Part shown: positions 47,868 to 56,294 of the stretch, piece by piece
Position numbering within the stretch: position 1 is the stretch's first letter
How the letters are laid out: every line of letters starts with the position of its first letter
DNA from: Gemmatimonadaceae bacterium
GTDB lineage: Bacteria > Gemmatimonadota > Gemmatimonadetes > Gemmatimonadales > Gemmatimonadaceae
Direction: 5' to 3'
DNA: 64,000 nucleotides
Assembly (NCBI GenBank): GCA_013361935.1
Contig: JABFXC010000022.1
Location: 1-64,000, forward strand
Made by a program: the position numbers and the translations under genes
Notes under the pieces: model-generated
What the model was told of the DNA's origin: nothing
Database searches by the model: none
The model's input: the letters and a program-made list of their open reading frames with translations, nothing else

Positions 47868-47885
47868 CGTGGGTGCCGGCGGCCG

Positions 47886-48479
47886 CTACTCGGGCGCGCC
47901 GAGCGCCCCCGCGAGCGCCTCCACGCGCCGCGCCAGCGCGCCCTCCCCCATCACCGCCCGCGCGCCCGACACGTCGAGCCCGGCGTCGAGCTCCACCCAC
48001 GACACGCATCCCTGGTAGCGCCGCGTCTCCGCGACGTCCCGGGTTCCGGGGAGCGCGAGCACGCGCACCGCGACGACGCGGACCTCGGGCTTCCCCCGGT
48101 ACTCGAATCGTGACACCACGGCCGGCCACGCCAGGCCGTGCTCGCGCTCGATCTCCCGCAACCGCTCCAGCTCGCGGACGTGCCACACCGCGACGACTTC
48201 GGCGACGTGCGAGATGCGGATGACCCCCTCCGGGGGACGGTGCTCCATCGACGCGCTGACGCGCGACGCGAACCGCGGCTGGAGCTCGGCCGCCTTCTCG
48301 TGGAAGTAGGTCGGGTAGAGCAGGAAGCGGTGGTGGCGCACGGCGAACCCGGCGCGCTGCTCGCGGATCCCGCCCTTTCGCACCATCGCCACGATCTCCC
48401 CGCCGGCGAGCGCGTCGCAGAGCACCGCCCATTCCTTCAGCGCCGTGCGCTCGGGCGCATCGCCCGCCGGCTCGCTCAC
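47886..48479 (-). CDS. DUF1802 family protein
   Basis: A 197-residue protein of the DUF1802 family: ALKEWAVLCDALAGGEIVAMVRKGGIREQRAGFAVRHHRFLLYPTYFHEKAAELQ, then VAVWHVRELERLREIEREHGLAWPAVVSRFEYRGKPEVRVVAVRVLAL. The K-E-W-A-V-x-C-x-A-L and FLLYPTYFHE motifs are characteristic. Function is unknown. The start is GTG 48479, which overlaps the upstream epimerase gene's stop (GTGA). It is the last gene of the long leftward run that begins with the fused GlcD/E gene. Confidence 0.85.
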   Translation of the reverse strand: MSEPAGDAPERTALKEWAVLCDALAGGEIVAMVRKGGIREQRAGFAVRHHRFLLYPTYFHEKAAELQPRFASRVSASMEHRPPEGVIRISHVAEVVAVWHVRELERLREIEREHGLAWPAVVSRFEYRGKPEVRVVAVRVLALPGTRDVAETRRYQGCVSWVELDAGLDVSGARAVMGEGALARRVEALAGALGAPE

Positions 48480-49498
48480 CGCTTCCTGTTCCGCGCCCAC
48501 CAGCGAAAGGCGTCGGGGATCGCCTCCGCGGGCGCGACGACGGGACGCCACCCGAGCTCGCGCTCGGCGCGCTCGCTCGAGAACGGATTGTCCCTGGCGA
48601 CGAAGCCGAGCGTCGCGTGCTGGATGACGCTCGCTCCCGGCACCGGCACCACCGCGACGAGCTTCTTCATCGCGGCGAGCAGCGCGCTGAGGATGCCTAA
48701 CGGCACGGGGAGGGGGACGACGCGCGTGTCGAGGCCGCGCGCGGCGAGTCGCACGAACTCGGCGAGCGTGGTCTCCCCCTCGTTGGCCACGTTGTACGCG
48801 CGGCCTCCCGCCTCGTCGCTCGTCGCGGCGCGGAGCGCGGCGTCGGCGACCGACGCGGCGTTGATGATCGCGATCGTGTTCTTCCCGCCGCCGGGGAGGG
48901 GGAACGCGTGCAGCGTCGTGAACAGCCTCGCCATCCGCGGGATGAACTGCCGGTCGCGCCGTCCGTAGATGACGTCGGGGCGGATCGCGGTCGCCCAGAT
49001 CTCCCCGCGCTGATGCGCGTGCATCACCAGCTCCTCCGACTCCCGCTTCGACCGCGCGTAGAAGGCGTGCTCGGGGATCGGGAGGAGGGGGAGCGACTCG
49101 ACGGTCTTCTGCGCGTCGTCCCGGTAGCGGCCCGCCGGCCCGTAGACGGCGACCGAGCTGACGTGCATCAGCCGGGCGCCGCTCTCTCGCGCGGCCTCGA
49201 TCGCCGCCGCGGTGCCGCCGACGTTCACCGTCCGGTACGCCTCCCACGTCGCCGCCGCCGGGGTGATCGCCGCCGCGGTGTGGAAGATGACGTCGCAGCC
49301 GCGCGCCGCGTCGGTGAACGCCGAGCCGTCGAGCACGTCCCCCTGGAACAGCTCCGCCACGCCGAGCTGCCGCACCCACGCCGCGCTCCGCGGCTCGCGG
49401 ACGAGCGCGCGCACCGTCCATCCGTCGGCGGCGAGCCGCTCGACGACGTGCGAGCCGACGAGCCCCGTCGCGCCGGTGACGAGGGCGACCTTGCTCAC
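48476..49498 (-). CDS. NAD-dependent epimerase/dehydratase family protein (extended SDR)
   Basis: A 340-residue extended short-chain dehydrogenase. GTG 49498 gives VSKVALVTGATGLVGSHVVERLAADGW, the TGATGLVG dinucleotide-binding loop. HVSSVAVYG supplies the active-site Ser, and YARSKRESEE the Y-x-x-x-K pair. A sugar-nucleotide-type substrate loop follows (AIRPDVIYGRRDRQFIPRMARLF). The later sequence VVPLPVPLGILSALLAAMKKLVAVVP is more hydrophobic than in sugar epimerases and points to a lipid- or steroid-like substrate, as in the 3beta-HSD-type branch. One GTTAGGC motif is at 48695. Its stop overlaps the DUF1802 start. Confidence 0.88.
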   Translation of the reverse strand: MSKVALVTGATGLVGSHVVERLAADGWTVRALVREPRSAAWVRQLGVAELFQGDVLDGSAFTDAARGCDVIFHTAAAITPAAATWEAYRTVNVGGTAAAIEAARESGARLMHVSSVAVYGPAGRYRDDAQKTVESLPLLPIPEHAFYARSKRESEELVMHAHQRGEIWATAIRPDVIYGRRDRQFIPRMARLFTTLHAFPLPGGGKNTIAIINAASVADAALRAATSDEAGGRAYNVANEGETTLAEFVRLAARGLDTRVVPLPVPLGILSALLAAMKKLVAVVPVPGASVIQHATLGFVARDNPFSSERAERELGWRPVVAPAEAIPDAFRWWARNRKR

Positions 49499-49505
49499 CG
49501 CGCGC

Positions 49506-50579
49506 TCAGACGGGGAAGGGGAGACGCACCACCCGACCCTCGCGCGTGCCGCCCTCCCAGCTCGCGGTGAGCACCGTCCCCGGCTCGATCTCGCGGCGCA
49601 CCATCGCCAGCGCGATCGCGCCGAGCCGTGGCGACTGCGCGCCGCTGCGCACGTCGCCCACGCTCTTCGCTGCCTCGTCGGTGAGCTGCGCGCCACGCGG
49701 CGCGAGCTCCTCGCCCTCGAACATGATCCCGCGCAGATGTCTGTTCACGTGCCCGCGGAAGTGCACGCGCGCCACCGTCTCCTGGCCGACGTAGCATCCC
49801 TTGGTGTACGAGATGGCGTGCAGCTCGTCGAGGTTCGCCTCCTGCGGGATCGTCGATTCGTCCATGTCGATCCCCCACTCCGGGCGTCCCGCCTCGACGC
49901 GCGCAGTGTCCCAGGCGACGAGCCCGCCGGGACGTGCGCCCGCGTCGATCAGCTTCGCGCGGAAGGTCTCGTGCGCCTCCGCCGGAACGAAGCAGTCGTA
50001 CGCGTCGCTCACGACGTCGGGCGTCCGCGCGATGACGATGCTCGCCCCCCCCATGTCCGCGACGATGTGCGCGTACGGCGGCAGCGTCCCGAGCGTCGCG
50101 CTGTGCGCCCCGATCGCCTCGGCGAGCACGAGCCGCGCGTTCGCGCCGGCGAGACAGAAGTCGTGCAGCGCCTCCGACTCGTCACGATGCGGCGCGACCC
50201 GTGGGTTCACGTACTTGCGCACCATCGCGAGAAAGCCGGGAAAGGCGCGCGGCGGCGCGTCGACGAGGAGCGACTCCGCGTCGGCGAAGATCCGGACGTC
50301 GGCGACGATCTTTCCCTTCGGCGTGAGCGCGGCGGCGTACGCGCCCTGCCCCGGCTCCAGCGCGAGGACGTCGTTCGTCACCAGCCCCGTGAGGATCTCG
50401 CGCGCCTTCTCTCCGCTCAGCCGGAGTCGCCCGCGCAGCGTGCGGTCGACGAGGAGCGCGCCGGTGCGGAGCGCGGCATACTCGGCGCCGACGTCTCCGT
50501 AGTGGAGCACCACCGGACGCCCGTCGATGTCGCCGAGCTCTCCCACCGCTTCGCGATTCGGGCTGAACGATCGCATCAT
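49506..50579 (-). CDS. YgfZ/GcvT-domain folate-binding protein (iron-sulfur assembly)
   Basis: A 357-residue protein of the YgfZ/GcvT fold. The signature KGCYVGQETVARVHFRGHVNRHLRG (the folate-binding Cys motif) and the beginning VGAEYAALRTGALLVDRTLRGRLRLSGEKAREILTGLVTNDVLALEPGQGAYAAALTPKGKIVADVRIFAD are full-length family features. YgfZ helps in assembly or repair of certain iron-sulfur enzymes using tetrahydrofolate. The start could be ATG 50579 or 50576, both in a row; the upstream HAD-like gene stops at the same place. The link with the GlcF iron-sulfur subunit two genes upstream is plausible. Confidence 0.9.
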   Translation of the reverse strand: MMRSFSPNREAVGELGDIDGRPVVLHYGDVGAEYAALRTGALLVDRTLRGRLRLSGEKAREILTGLVTNDVLALEPGQGAYAAALTPKGKIVADVRIFADAESLLVDAPPRAFPGFLAMVRKYVNPRVAPHRDESEALHDFCLAGANARLVLAEAIGAHSATLGTLPPYAHIVADMGGASIVIARTPDVVSDAYDCFVPAEAHETFRAKLIDAGARPGGLVAWDTARVEAGRPEWGIDMDESTIPQEANLDELHAISYTKGCYVGQETVARVHFRGHVNRHLRGIMFEGEELAPRGAQLTDEAAKSVGDVRSGAQSPRLGAIALAMVRREIEPGTVLTASWEGGTREGRVVRLPFPV

Positions 50580-51268
50580 CCTCTGCCTTCCCCACCACCG
50601 GCCGCGTCGAGGGACTCGAGGGTCGCCCCTCGGAGTGTGGGAAGATAACCGTCGGCGTCGAGGGCGCGGAACGCCGGGACGCTTCCCACGGCGAGGCAGC
50701 GCAGCCCGGCCCCGCGCGCCGAGCGGATCCCCGAGCGCGCGTCCTCGAGCGCGATCGCCTCGCGCGGCAGGATCGCCCGACGGCGCTCCAGCCGGCCCAC
50801 CGCCGAGAGATACGACGCCGGGTCGGGCTTCGGGCGGTCGGGCACGTCGTCCGCGGTCACGATGCACTCGAAGATGAAGCTCGCGTCCGCCGCGTCGAGC
50901 ACCGGCTCGACCTCGCGCCGCGCCGCTCGCGTGACGAGGCCGAGCCGGGCGACGGCGTGCAGCGCGGCGAGCGCGTCGCGCGCTCCGTCGGTGAGCATCA
51001 CCCCCGTCGCCGCCGACTCCGCGAAGTAGCGTTCGGCGCGGAGCGCGACGAGCTCGACCCCCGTCTCGTCCATGTGCTCCTCCGCCGAGGCGATCGCCGC
51101 GCGCACCGCGCCGCGTACGGGGAGCCCGTGCGCGACGTCGTCGTAGTCGAGCGCCGAGATCGAGATCCCGTCGTCGGCGAGCGCGCGGAGCAGGGCGGTG
51201 CGCCGCGCATCGTACGTCTCCACGAGCACGCCTTCCAGCTCCATCAGCACCGCGCGCGGCGCGCTCAC
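50576..51268 (-). CDS. HAD-superfamily hydrolase-like protein with altered nucleophile motif
   Basis: A 230-residue HAD-like protein. GTG 51268 overlaps the GlcF stop. The Rossmann-like core and cap helices are present (DDGISISALDYDDVAHGLPVRGAVRAAIASAEEHM), followed by LGLVTRAARREVEPVLDAADASFIFECIVTADDVPDRPKPDPASYLSAVGRL and EAIALEDARSGIRSARGAGLRCLAVG: motif II Thr, motif III Lys in KPDP, and motif IV EDARSG are kept. Motif I, however, reads VLMELEGVLVET where HAD enzymes have D-x-D-G-V, so both aspartates are glutamates (E10, E12). The nucleophile is therefore lost or replaced. It could be a regulatory, non-catalytic member. Confidence 0.85.
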   Translation of the reverse strand: MSAPRAVLMELEGVLVETYDARRTALLRALADDGISISALDYDDVAHGLPVRGAVRAAIASAEEHMDETGVELVALRAERYFAESAATGVMLTDGARDALAALHAVARLGLVTRAARREVEPVLDAADASFIFECIVTADDVPDRPKPDPASYLSAVGRLERRRAILPREAIALEDARSGIRSARGAGLRCLAVGSVPAFRALDADGYLPTLRGATLESLDAAGGGEGRG

Positions 51269-52620
51269 TCGCGCTTCCGCGCCGGGCTCTGCCCCGCCGC
51301 GTACGACGCGTCGAGCAGGTCGACCGGATGCACGGTGCGCGCGGCGCTGCGCGAGCGTGCGAGCCCGGCGCCGATCTGCATCAGGCACCCGGGGTTCCCC
51401 GTCGCGACGAGCGCCGCGCCGGTGCGCGCGATGTGCGCCAGCTTCGGCTCGAGCACCGCCTCCGAGATCTCCGGCTTCACGAGGTTGTAGATGCCCGCCG
51501 CGCCGCAGCACTGGTCGCTCTCGACCAGGGGAACGAGCGTCAGCGCGGGGATCGATCGCAGCACGGCGAGCGGGGGGGCGACGACGCGCTGCGCATGCTG
51601 GAGGTGACAGGGCGCGTCGTAGGTGACGGTGAGCGGCAGCGCGCCCCCCGTCGCCGGACCGGCGACGGCGAGGAGCTCGGTCACGTCGCGTACCCGCGCG
51701 CTCAGCGCAGCGGCGCGCGCGGCGTACGCCGGGTCGTCGGCGAGGAGCTGCGCGTACTCCTTCATCATCGCGCCGCAGCCGGCCGCGTTCACGGCGATCG
51801 TCTCCGCGCCGCTCCGCTCGAAGGCGTCGTCGTTCGCGCGCGCGAGGGCCCGGGCGCTCTCCAGATCGCCGGCATGCGCGTGCAGCGCGCCGCAGCAGCG
51901 CTGTCCCGGCGCGTCGACCACGCTCCAGTCGTTGACGGCGAGCACCCGCTCGGTCGCGCGGTTGGTCTCCGTGAAGAGCCCTTCCATCACGCAGCCGCGG
52001 AGGATGGCCGCGCTTCCCCGCGCGGCGCTTCCGCGCGGCTCGTAGGGCGCGCGCTTCACCTCCGATCGCGTCGAGTCGAGCATCGACATCGCCAGCCCGA
52101 GCTTCCCCGGAAGCCGGCCGAGGACCGCGGGAATGCGCGTCGCGCGAAGCATCCGCGCCGCGGCGAGCGCCGGACGGAGCGCCCACTCGTGCCCGAACAC
52201 CCAGAGCACCAGCCGCGCGACGAACGGCTGGTCGCGCGCGATCGTCGCCCGCGTCGCCTCGAGGAGGTGGCCGTAAGGCACCCCCGACGGGCACGCGGTC
52301 TCGCAGCCTCGGCAGCCGAGGCAGCGGTCGATGTGCTCGCGCACCGAGGGGTCGTCGGGCGCGAGCGAGCCCTCGACGACGGCGCGCATGAGCAGGATGC
52401 GTCCGCGCGGACTGTCGTTCTCGTCCTGCAGCGAGAGATACGTCGGGCACGCCTGCAGGCAGAACCCGCAGTGCACGCAGGCATCGATGCCCGCCTTCGC
52501 GAGGTCGAGCGGCGTGCCCGGCACCGCGCACGCGGTACGCGCCGAGTGCGTGTCGGCGAGCGGCGGCTCGCTCACGGCGGCGCGGGGCATCCGCCCCGTG
52601 CCGGTGGACCAGTCCTTCAC
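51265..52620 (-). CDS. glcF: Glycolate oxidase iron-sulfur subunit (GlcF-like)
   Basis: A 451-residue iron-sulfur protein. GTG 52620 overlaps the FAD gene's stop. Two [4Fe-4S] motifs are near the N terminus: CVHCGFCLQACPTY and CLGCRGCETACPSGVPYG. Two CCG-type domains follow: GCVMEGL...QRCCGALHAHAG and APCHLQHAQ...QCCGAAGIYN. That is the layout of GlcF, which passes electrons from the FAD subunit to the quinone pool during oxidation of glycolate or lactate. Its position after the fused GlcD/E gene supports this, and together they form a two-protein version of the usual three-subunit enzyme. Confidence 0.93.
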   Translation of the reverse strand: MKDWSTGTGRMPRAAVSEPPLADTHSARTACAVPGTPLDLAKAGIDACVHCGFCLQACPTYLSLQDENDSPRGRILLMRAVVEGSLAPDDPSVREHIDRCLGCRGCETACPSGVPYGHLLEATRATIARDQPFVARLVLWVFGHEWALRPALAAARMLRATRIPAVLGRLPGKLGLAMSMLDSTRSEVKRAPYEPRGSAARGSAAILRGCVMEGLFTETNRATERVLAVNDWSVVDAPGQRCCGALHAHAGDLESARALARANDDAFERSGAETIAVNAAGCGAMMKEYAQLLADDPAYAARAAALSARVRDVTELLAVAGPATGGALPLTVTYDAPCHLQHAQRVVAPPLAVLRSIPALTLVPLVESDQCCGAAGIYNLVKPEISEAVLEPKLAHIARTGAALVATGNPGCLMQIGAGLARSRSAARTVHPVDLLDASYAAGQSPARKRE

Positions 52621-55286
52621 GCGACGACCTCGCCGAGGATCCCCGGGTTGAGCACGCGCTGCGGGTCGAAGGCGTCGCGCACGCGGCGCGCGAGCCGGTC
52701 GCCGAGCGGGGGCGGCGCGAGCGCGCTCCACTCCTCGGGCGGGAGCTTCTCCCAGACCCAGGTCCGCGGCGACGCGAAGTGCTCTCGCGTTCGCGCGACC
52801 AGCGCGGTGAGCACGCCTAACGCGTCGGGGGGAAGGATGCAGCGGATCACGCCGCGGGAGAGCGTCGCGTGGAGGAGCGTCCGGCTGGCCAGCGCCTCGG
52901 GGGCGAGCGCGTCGGCGAGCAGCGCCGGAAGCGCTACCGGCAGCGTCGAGACGCGGACGACCGTCGCCCCGGGCGGCTCGATCGTGCGCAGGCGATCCCA
53001 CACCGCGCCGTCGATGGTGAGCAGATCGCCGAGCGAGGCGAGCTCGCGCTCCTGCGCGGCGACGAGCGGCTCGTTCCCCGCGAGCCGGGCGAGCACGAGG
53101 GGCCGATCGCCGACGCCCACGGCGCGCGCCACCGCCGCGTCGATCACCTCGAGCGTCCACGCGGCGAGCGGGAGCGCACGCAGCCGCGCGAGAACGTCCG
53201 CGGTCTGCCGCGGCTGCGCCGGCAGCGCGAGCGCGACGGTCGCGTCCCGCTCGGGAAGAGCGCGCAGCCGCAGCGTCGCCTCGGTGATCACGCCGAGCGT
53301 TCCCCACGAGCCGATCGCGAGCCGCGTCAGGTCGAAGCCGGCGACGTTCTTCACCACGCGCCCGCCCCCGCGGGCGATCGTCCCTTCGCCGGTCACCAGC
53401 TCGACGCCGAGCACGTTGTCGCGCGGCGTCCCGAAGGCGTGCGCCAGCGGACCGGCGGACGCGGTGGCCAGCGTCGCGCCGAGCGTCCCGCGCTCGCTCC
53501 CGAACGGATCGAGCGCGATGCACTGGCCGTTCTCGCGCGCCGCCGCGGCGAGCGCGGCGAGCGACGCGCCGGCGCGCGCGGTCATCGTCAGGTCCCCGGG
53601 GACGTAGTCGACGATGTCGCCGTCGCGCACTTCCAGGCGCCGCTCGGCGTCGACCGGCCGCATCGCGTCGAGCCACGTTCCCGCGCCGACGATGCGCAGC
53701 GGCGTCCGCGACTCGATCGCCGCGCGGATCTCCTCGCGGATGCGCAGCGTCTCCTCGCGCAGCCGGCTCCACGGCGCCTCCGGCACCGGCACCACCGCCG
53801 GCGAGCGGTCGGCGAGGCGCGGCGCGACCGCGGCGTGACGTCCCCATTCGCGACAGGAGTGCACCGGGACGACCTTCCCCGGGTTCGCGCGCCGCTCCGG
53901 GTCGAAGACGTCGCGCAGGCGGCACATCGTCGCCAGCGAGTCCTCGGAGAAAACGAGCGGCATGTAGCCCAGCTTGTCGAGCCCGACGCCGTGCTCGCCG
54001 GTGATCGTCCCGCCCGCCTCGATGCAGACGCGCATCACCTCGCTCATCGCCGCCTCGACGCGCCGCGCCTCGTCGGGATCCGTCGCGTCGTAGGGGATGT
54101 TCGGGTGCAGGTTGCCGTCCCCCGCGTGGAAGACGTTGCACACCATCACGCCGTGCTTCTCCCCGATCGCGCGGATCGCCGCGAGCGTCTCGGGAAGCTT
54201 CGTTCGCGGGACCACCGCGTCCTGGACCACGAGGTGTGGTGCGACGCGACCCATCGCGCCGAACGCCTTCTTCCGTCCCTGCCAGAGCCGCGCGCGCTCG
54301 TCGGCGTCGCTCGCCACGCGCACTCCGCGCGCGCGCGCGTCACGGCAGATCTGCTCGACGCGCCGCGCGTCGGCGTCGACGCCCGCGGCGAGCCCGTCCA
54401 CCTCGATGAGCAGCACCGCGGCGGCGTCGGTGGGATAGCCCGCCGCGTACACGCTCGCCTCGACCGCGCGGATCGTCGGGTTGTCCATCATCTCGAGCGC
54501 GGCGGGGACGACGCCCGCGGCGATGATCCCCGACACCGCGCGCGCCGCGTCGTCGACGTCCATGAAGTCGGCGAGCAGCGTGCGGATTCCCTGCGGGTCG
54601 CGCGTCAGCTTCACCGTCGCGTCGAGCACGACACCGAAGCATCCCTCCGATCCGATGAACGCGCCGAGCAGGTCGTAGCCCGTGCTCTCCCCCGCCGGGT
54701 TCCCGAGCTTCACGATCTCGCCGTCGGGGAGCACCACCGTGAGCGCGAGGACGTGGTTGAGCGTCACGCCGTATTTCAGGCAGTGCGGGCCGCCCGCGTT
54801 CTCCGCGACGTTGCCGCCGATCGTGCACGCCGCCTGGCTCGACGGGTCGGGAGCGAAGTGCAGACCGTGGCCGGCGACGGCGCGCGTGATGACGCTGTTC
54901 ACCACTCCCGGCTCGACCACCGCGCGCGCGTTCTCCACGTCTACGTCGACGATGCGCGTGAGACGCTGCAGCCCGAGGAGCACCGCGCCGTCGGCGAGGG
55001 CGCCGCCGGAGAGCCCCGTTCCCGCGCCGCGCGCGACGAAGGGGACGCGCAGCTCGGCGAGCGTCCGCACGACGCGAACGACTTCGTCGCGCGTGCCCGG
55101 AAAGACCGCGATCGCCGGATGCTTGCGGTAGCCGGGCAGTCCGTCGGCGGTGTACGTGAACAGCTCGCTCTGCCGCGCGAGCACGCGCCGCTCGCCGACG
55201 ATCGCGGCGAGTCGCGGGGCGAGCACCTTCGCCGGCACCGCCGGAGTGCCGGAAGACGACGATTCGAGGGGTGCGGAAGCGGCCAC
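52617..55286 (-). CDS. FAD-linked oxidase, fusion of GlcD-like and GlcE-like halves
   Basis: An 889-residue protein with two FAD-binding (PCMH-type) modules in one chain. The first half (to about residue 467) is GlcD-like: FVARGAGTGLSGGALADGAVLLGLQRL, FAPDPSSQAACTIGGNVAENAGGPHCLKYGVT, CNVFHAGDGNLHPNIPYD and GEHGVGLDKLGYMP, ending DVFDPERRANPGKVVP. The second (from about 495) is GlcE-like: LRIVGAGTWLDAM, RGTLGATLATASAGPLAHAFGTPRDNVLGVELVTGEG, GGRVVKNVAGFDLTRLAIGSWGTLGVITEATLRLRAL, ending DAFDPQRVLNPGILGEVV. Start GTG 55286 is a guess. GlcF follows with overlap, so the protein should oxidise glycolate or another 2-hydroxyacid. Confidence 0.88.
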   Translation of the reverse strand: MAASAPLESSSSGTPAVPAKVLAPRLAAIVGERRVLARQSELFTYTADGLPGYRKHPAIAVFPGTRDEVVRVVRTLAELRVPFVARGAGTGLSGGALADGAVLLGLQRLTRIVDVDVENARAVVEPGVVNSVITRAVAGHGLHFAPDPSSQAACTIGGNVAENAGGPHCLKYGVTLNHVLALTVVLPDGEIVKLGNPAGESTGYDLLGAFIGSEGCFGVVLDATVKLTRDPQGIRTLLADFMDVDDAARAVSGIIAAGVVPAALEMMDNPTIRAVEASVYAAGYPTDAAAVLLIEVDGLAAGVDADARRVEQICRDARARGVRVASDADERARLWQGRKKAFGAMGRVAPHLVVQDAVVPRTKLPETLAAIRAIGEKHGVMVCNVFHAGDGNLHPNIPYDATDPDEARRVEAAMSEVMRVCIEAGGTITGEHGVGLDKLGYMPLVFSEDSLATMCRLRDVFDPERRANPGKVVPVHSCREWGRHAAVAPRLADRSPAVVPVPEAPWSRLREETLRIREEIRAAIESRTPLRIVGAGTWLDAMRPVDAERRLEVRDGDIVDYVPGDLTMTARAGASLAALAAAARENGQCIALDPFGSERGTLGATLATASAGPLAHAFGTPRDNVLGVELVTGEGTIARGGGRVVKNVAGFDLTRLAIGSWGTLGVITEATLRLRALPERDATVALALPAQPRQTADVLARLRALPLAAWTLEVIDAAVARAVGVGDRPLVLARLAGNEPLVAAQERELASLGDLLTIDGAVWDRLRTIEPPGATVVRVSTLPVALPALLADALAPEALASRTLLHATLSRGVIRCILPPDALGVLTALVARTREHFASPRTWVWEKLPPEEWSALAPPPLGDRLARRVRDAFDPQRVLNPGILGEVVA

Positions 55287-55318
55287 GCTCGCAAGATAGA
55301 GCGAGGCGCGGGGAGGGA

Positions 55319-56272
55319 CTAGCGAGCCTCCGCCGACGGGGGACGCTCGCCGCCGATCGGCGCCGGCGCCACGAGCCGCACCCGGTCGTGCTCGATCCGG
55401 TAGCGCAGCGGCGCGTCGAGGGCGCGGATCTCCCCGTCGAAGGAGACGTTGCCGTGGCGGCGCCGCATCTCGATCCGGCACTCGTCGACGACGAAGCTGT
55501 CCACCTGGCCGAGCTCGGCTTGCATCCCGCGGAACACCGCGCCAAGCACCAGCCGCGAGAGCCGCCGCCACCCGGCGTTAGGCACGACGATCACGTGCAG
55601 CCCGCGGCGGCTCTCCGTCGTGCGGGCGCCGAACACACCCTTGTCGAAGTCGCGCTCCCCCACGCTGACGAAGACGAGACAGGCCTGGTACGACCGCGCC
55701 GGCTGGTCCCCCGCGGCGTCGATGTGGACGGCGAAGCGCGGCATCCGGGCGAGCAGCTGCAGCCCGGCGAGGACGCTCGCCGGCCAGTACGGCATCCACG
55801 ACTCCAGCCGCTCGCGGGTCCGCACGAAGCTGACGTACGCCCCGACCGCGCTCGTGTTCAGGAAGACGTGCTCGTTCACGCGGCCGACGTCGATCGGATG
55901 CGCCGTCCCCGTCGCCGCGATCTCGGCGGCCTGCTCCGGCTCGACGGGGATCCCGTTGTCGCGCGCGAGGTGATTCAACGTCCCGCCCGGGATCACCGCG
56001 AGCTCGACGTCGCTGCCGCAGAGCGTGGCCGCGGCGGCGGTGACCGTTCCGTCGCCGCCACTCACCGCGATCCGCCGGACGCCCTCGTCGACGAGGGCGC
56101 GGACGCGGTCGGTCAACACGCGGGGGTCGGTCTCGTGCACGACGAATCGTGAGTCGGCGCGCAGGAGCTCGAGCACCTTGTCGGCGCTCCCTCCGCGCGG
56201 ATTGATGAGCACCGGGATGCGGCGCGGGCCGTCGTCGGATCGAGTCACGCCGCCGGGCAACGGAAGGACCAT
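55319..56272 (-). CDS. Diacylglycerol-kinase-family lipid kinase
   Basis: A 317-residue kinase of the DAGK/LCB5 family. RIPVLINPRGGSADKVLELLR opens the nucleotide domain, the family signature AVSGGDGTVTAAAATL is followed by AVIPGGTLNHLARDNGIP, and HPIDVGRVNEHVFLNTSAVGAY begins the second domain. These are the GGDGT and PGGT motifs that bind ATP, and FxGEIR-type residues are in SFDGEIRAL. Members phosphorylate diacylglycerol or sphingosine-like lipids. It lies just upstream of the GlcD/E gene with a gap of about 30 bases, and the PAS kinase-receiver gene is upstream on the same strand; no functional link is visible. Confidence 0.92.
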   Translation of the reverse strand: MVLPLPGGVTRSDDGPRRIPVLINPRGGSADKVLELLRADSRFVVHETDPRVLTDRVRALVDEGVRRIAVSGGDGTVTAAAATLCGSDVELAVIPGGTLNHLARDNGIPVEPEQAAEIAATGTAHPIDVGRVNEHVFLNTSAVGAYVSFVRTRERLESWMPYWPASVLAGLQLLARMPRFAVHIDAAGDQPARSYQACLVFVSVGERDFDKGVFGARTTESRRGLHVIVVPNAGWRRLSRLVLGAVFRGMQAELGQVDSFVVDECRIEMRRRHGNVSFDGEIRALDAPLRYRIEHDRVRLVAPAPIGGERPPSAEAR

Positions 56273-56294
56273 GCCGCGGCGGCCGGCGGGTCGC

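Noticed and set aside
52869-55322. An 817-codon open frame on the plus strand
   Set aside because: Antisense shadow of the fused GlcD/E gene, without any recognisable domain.
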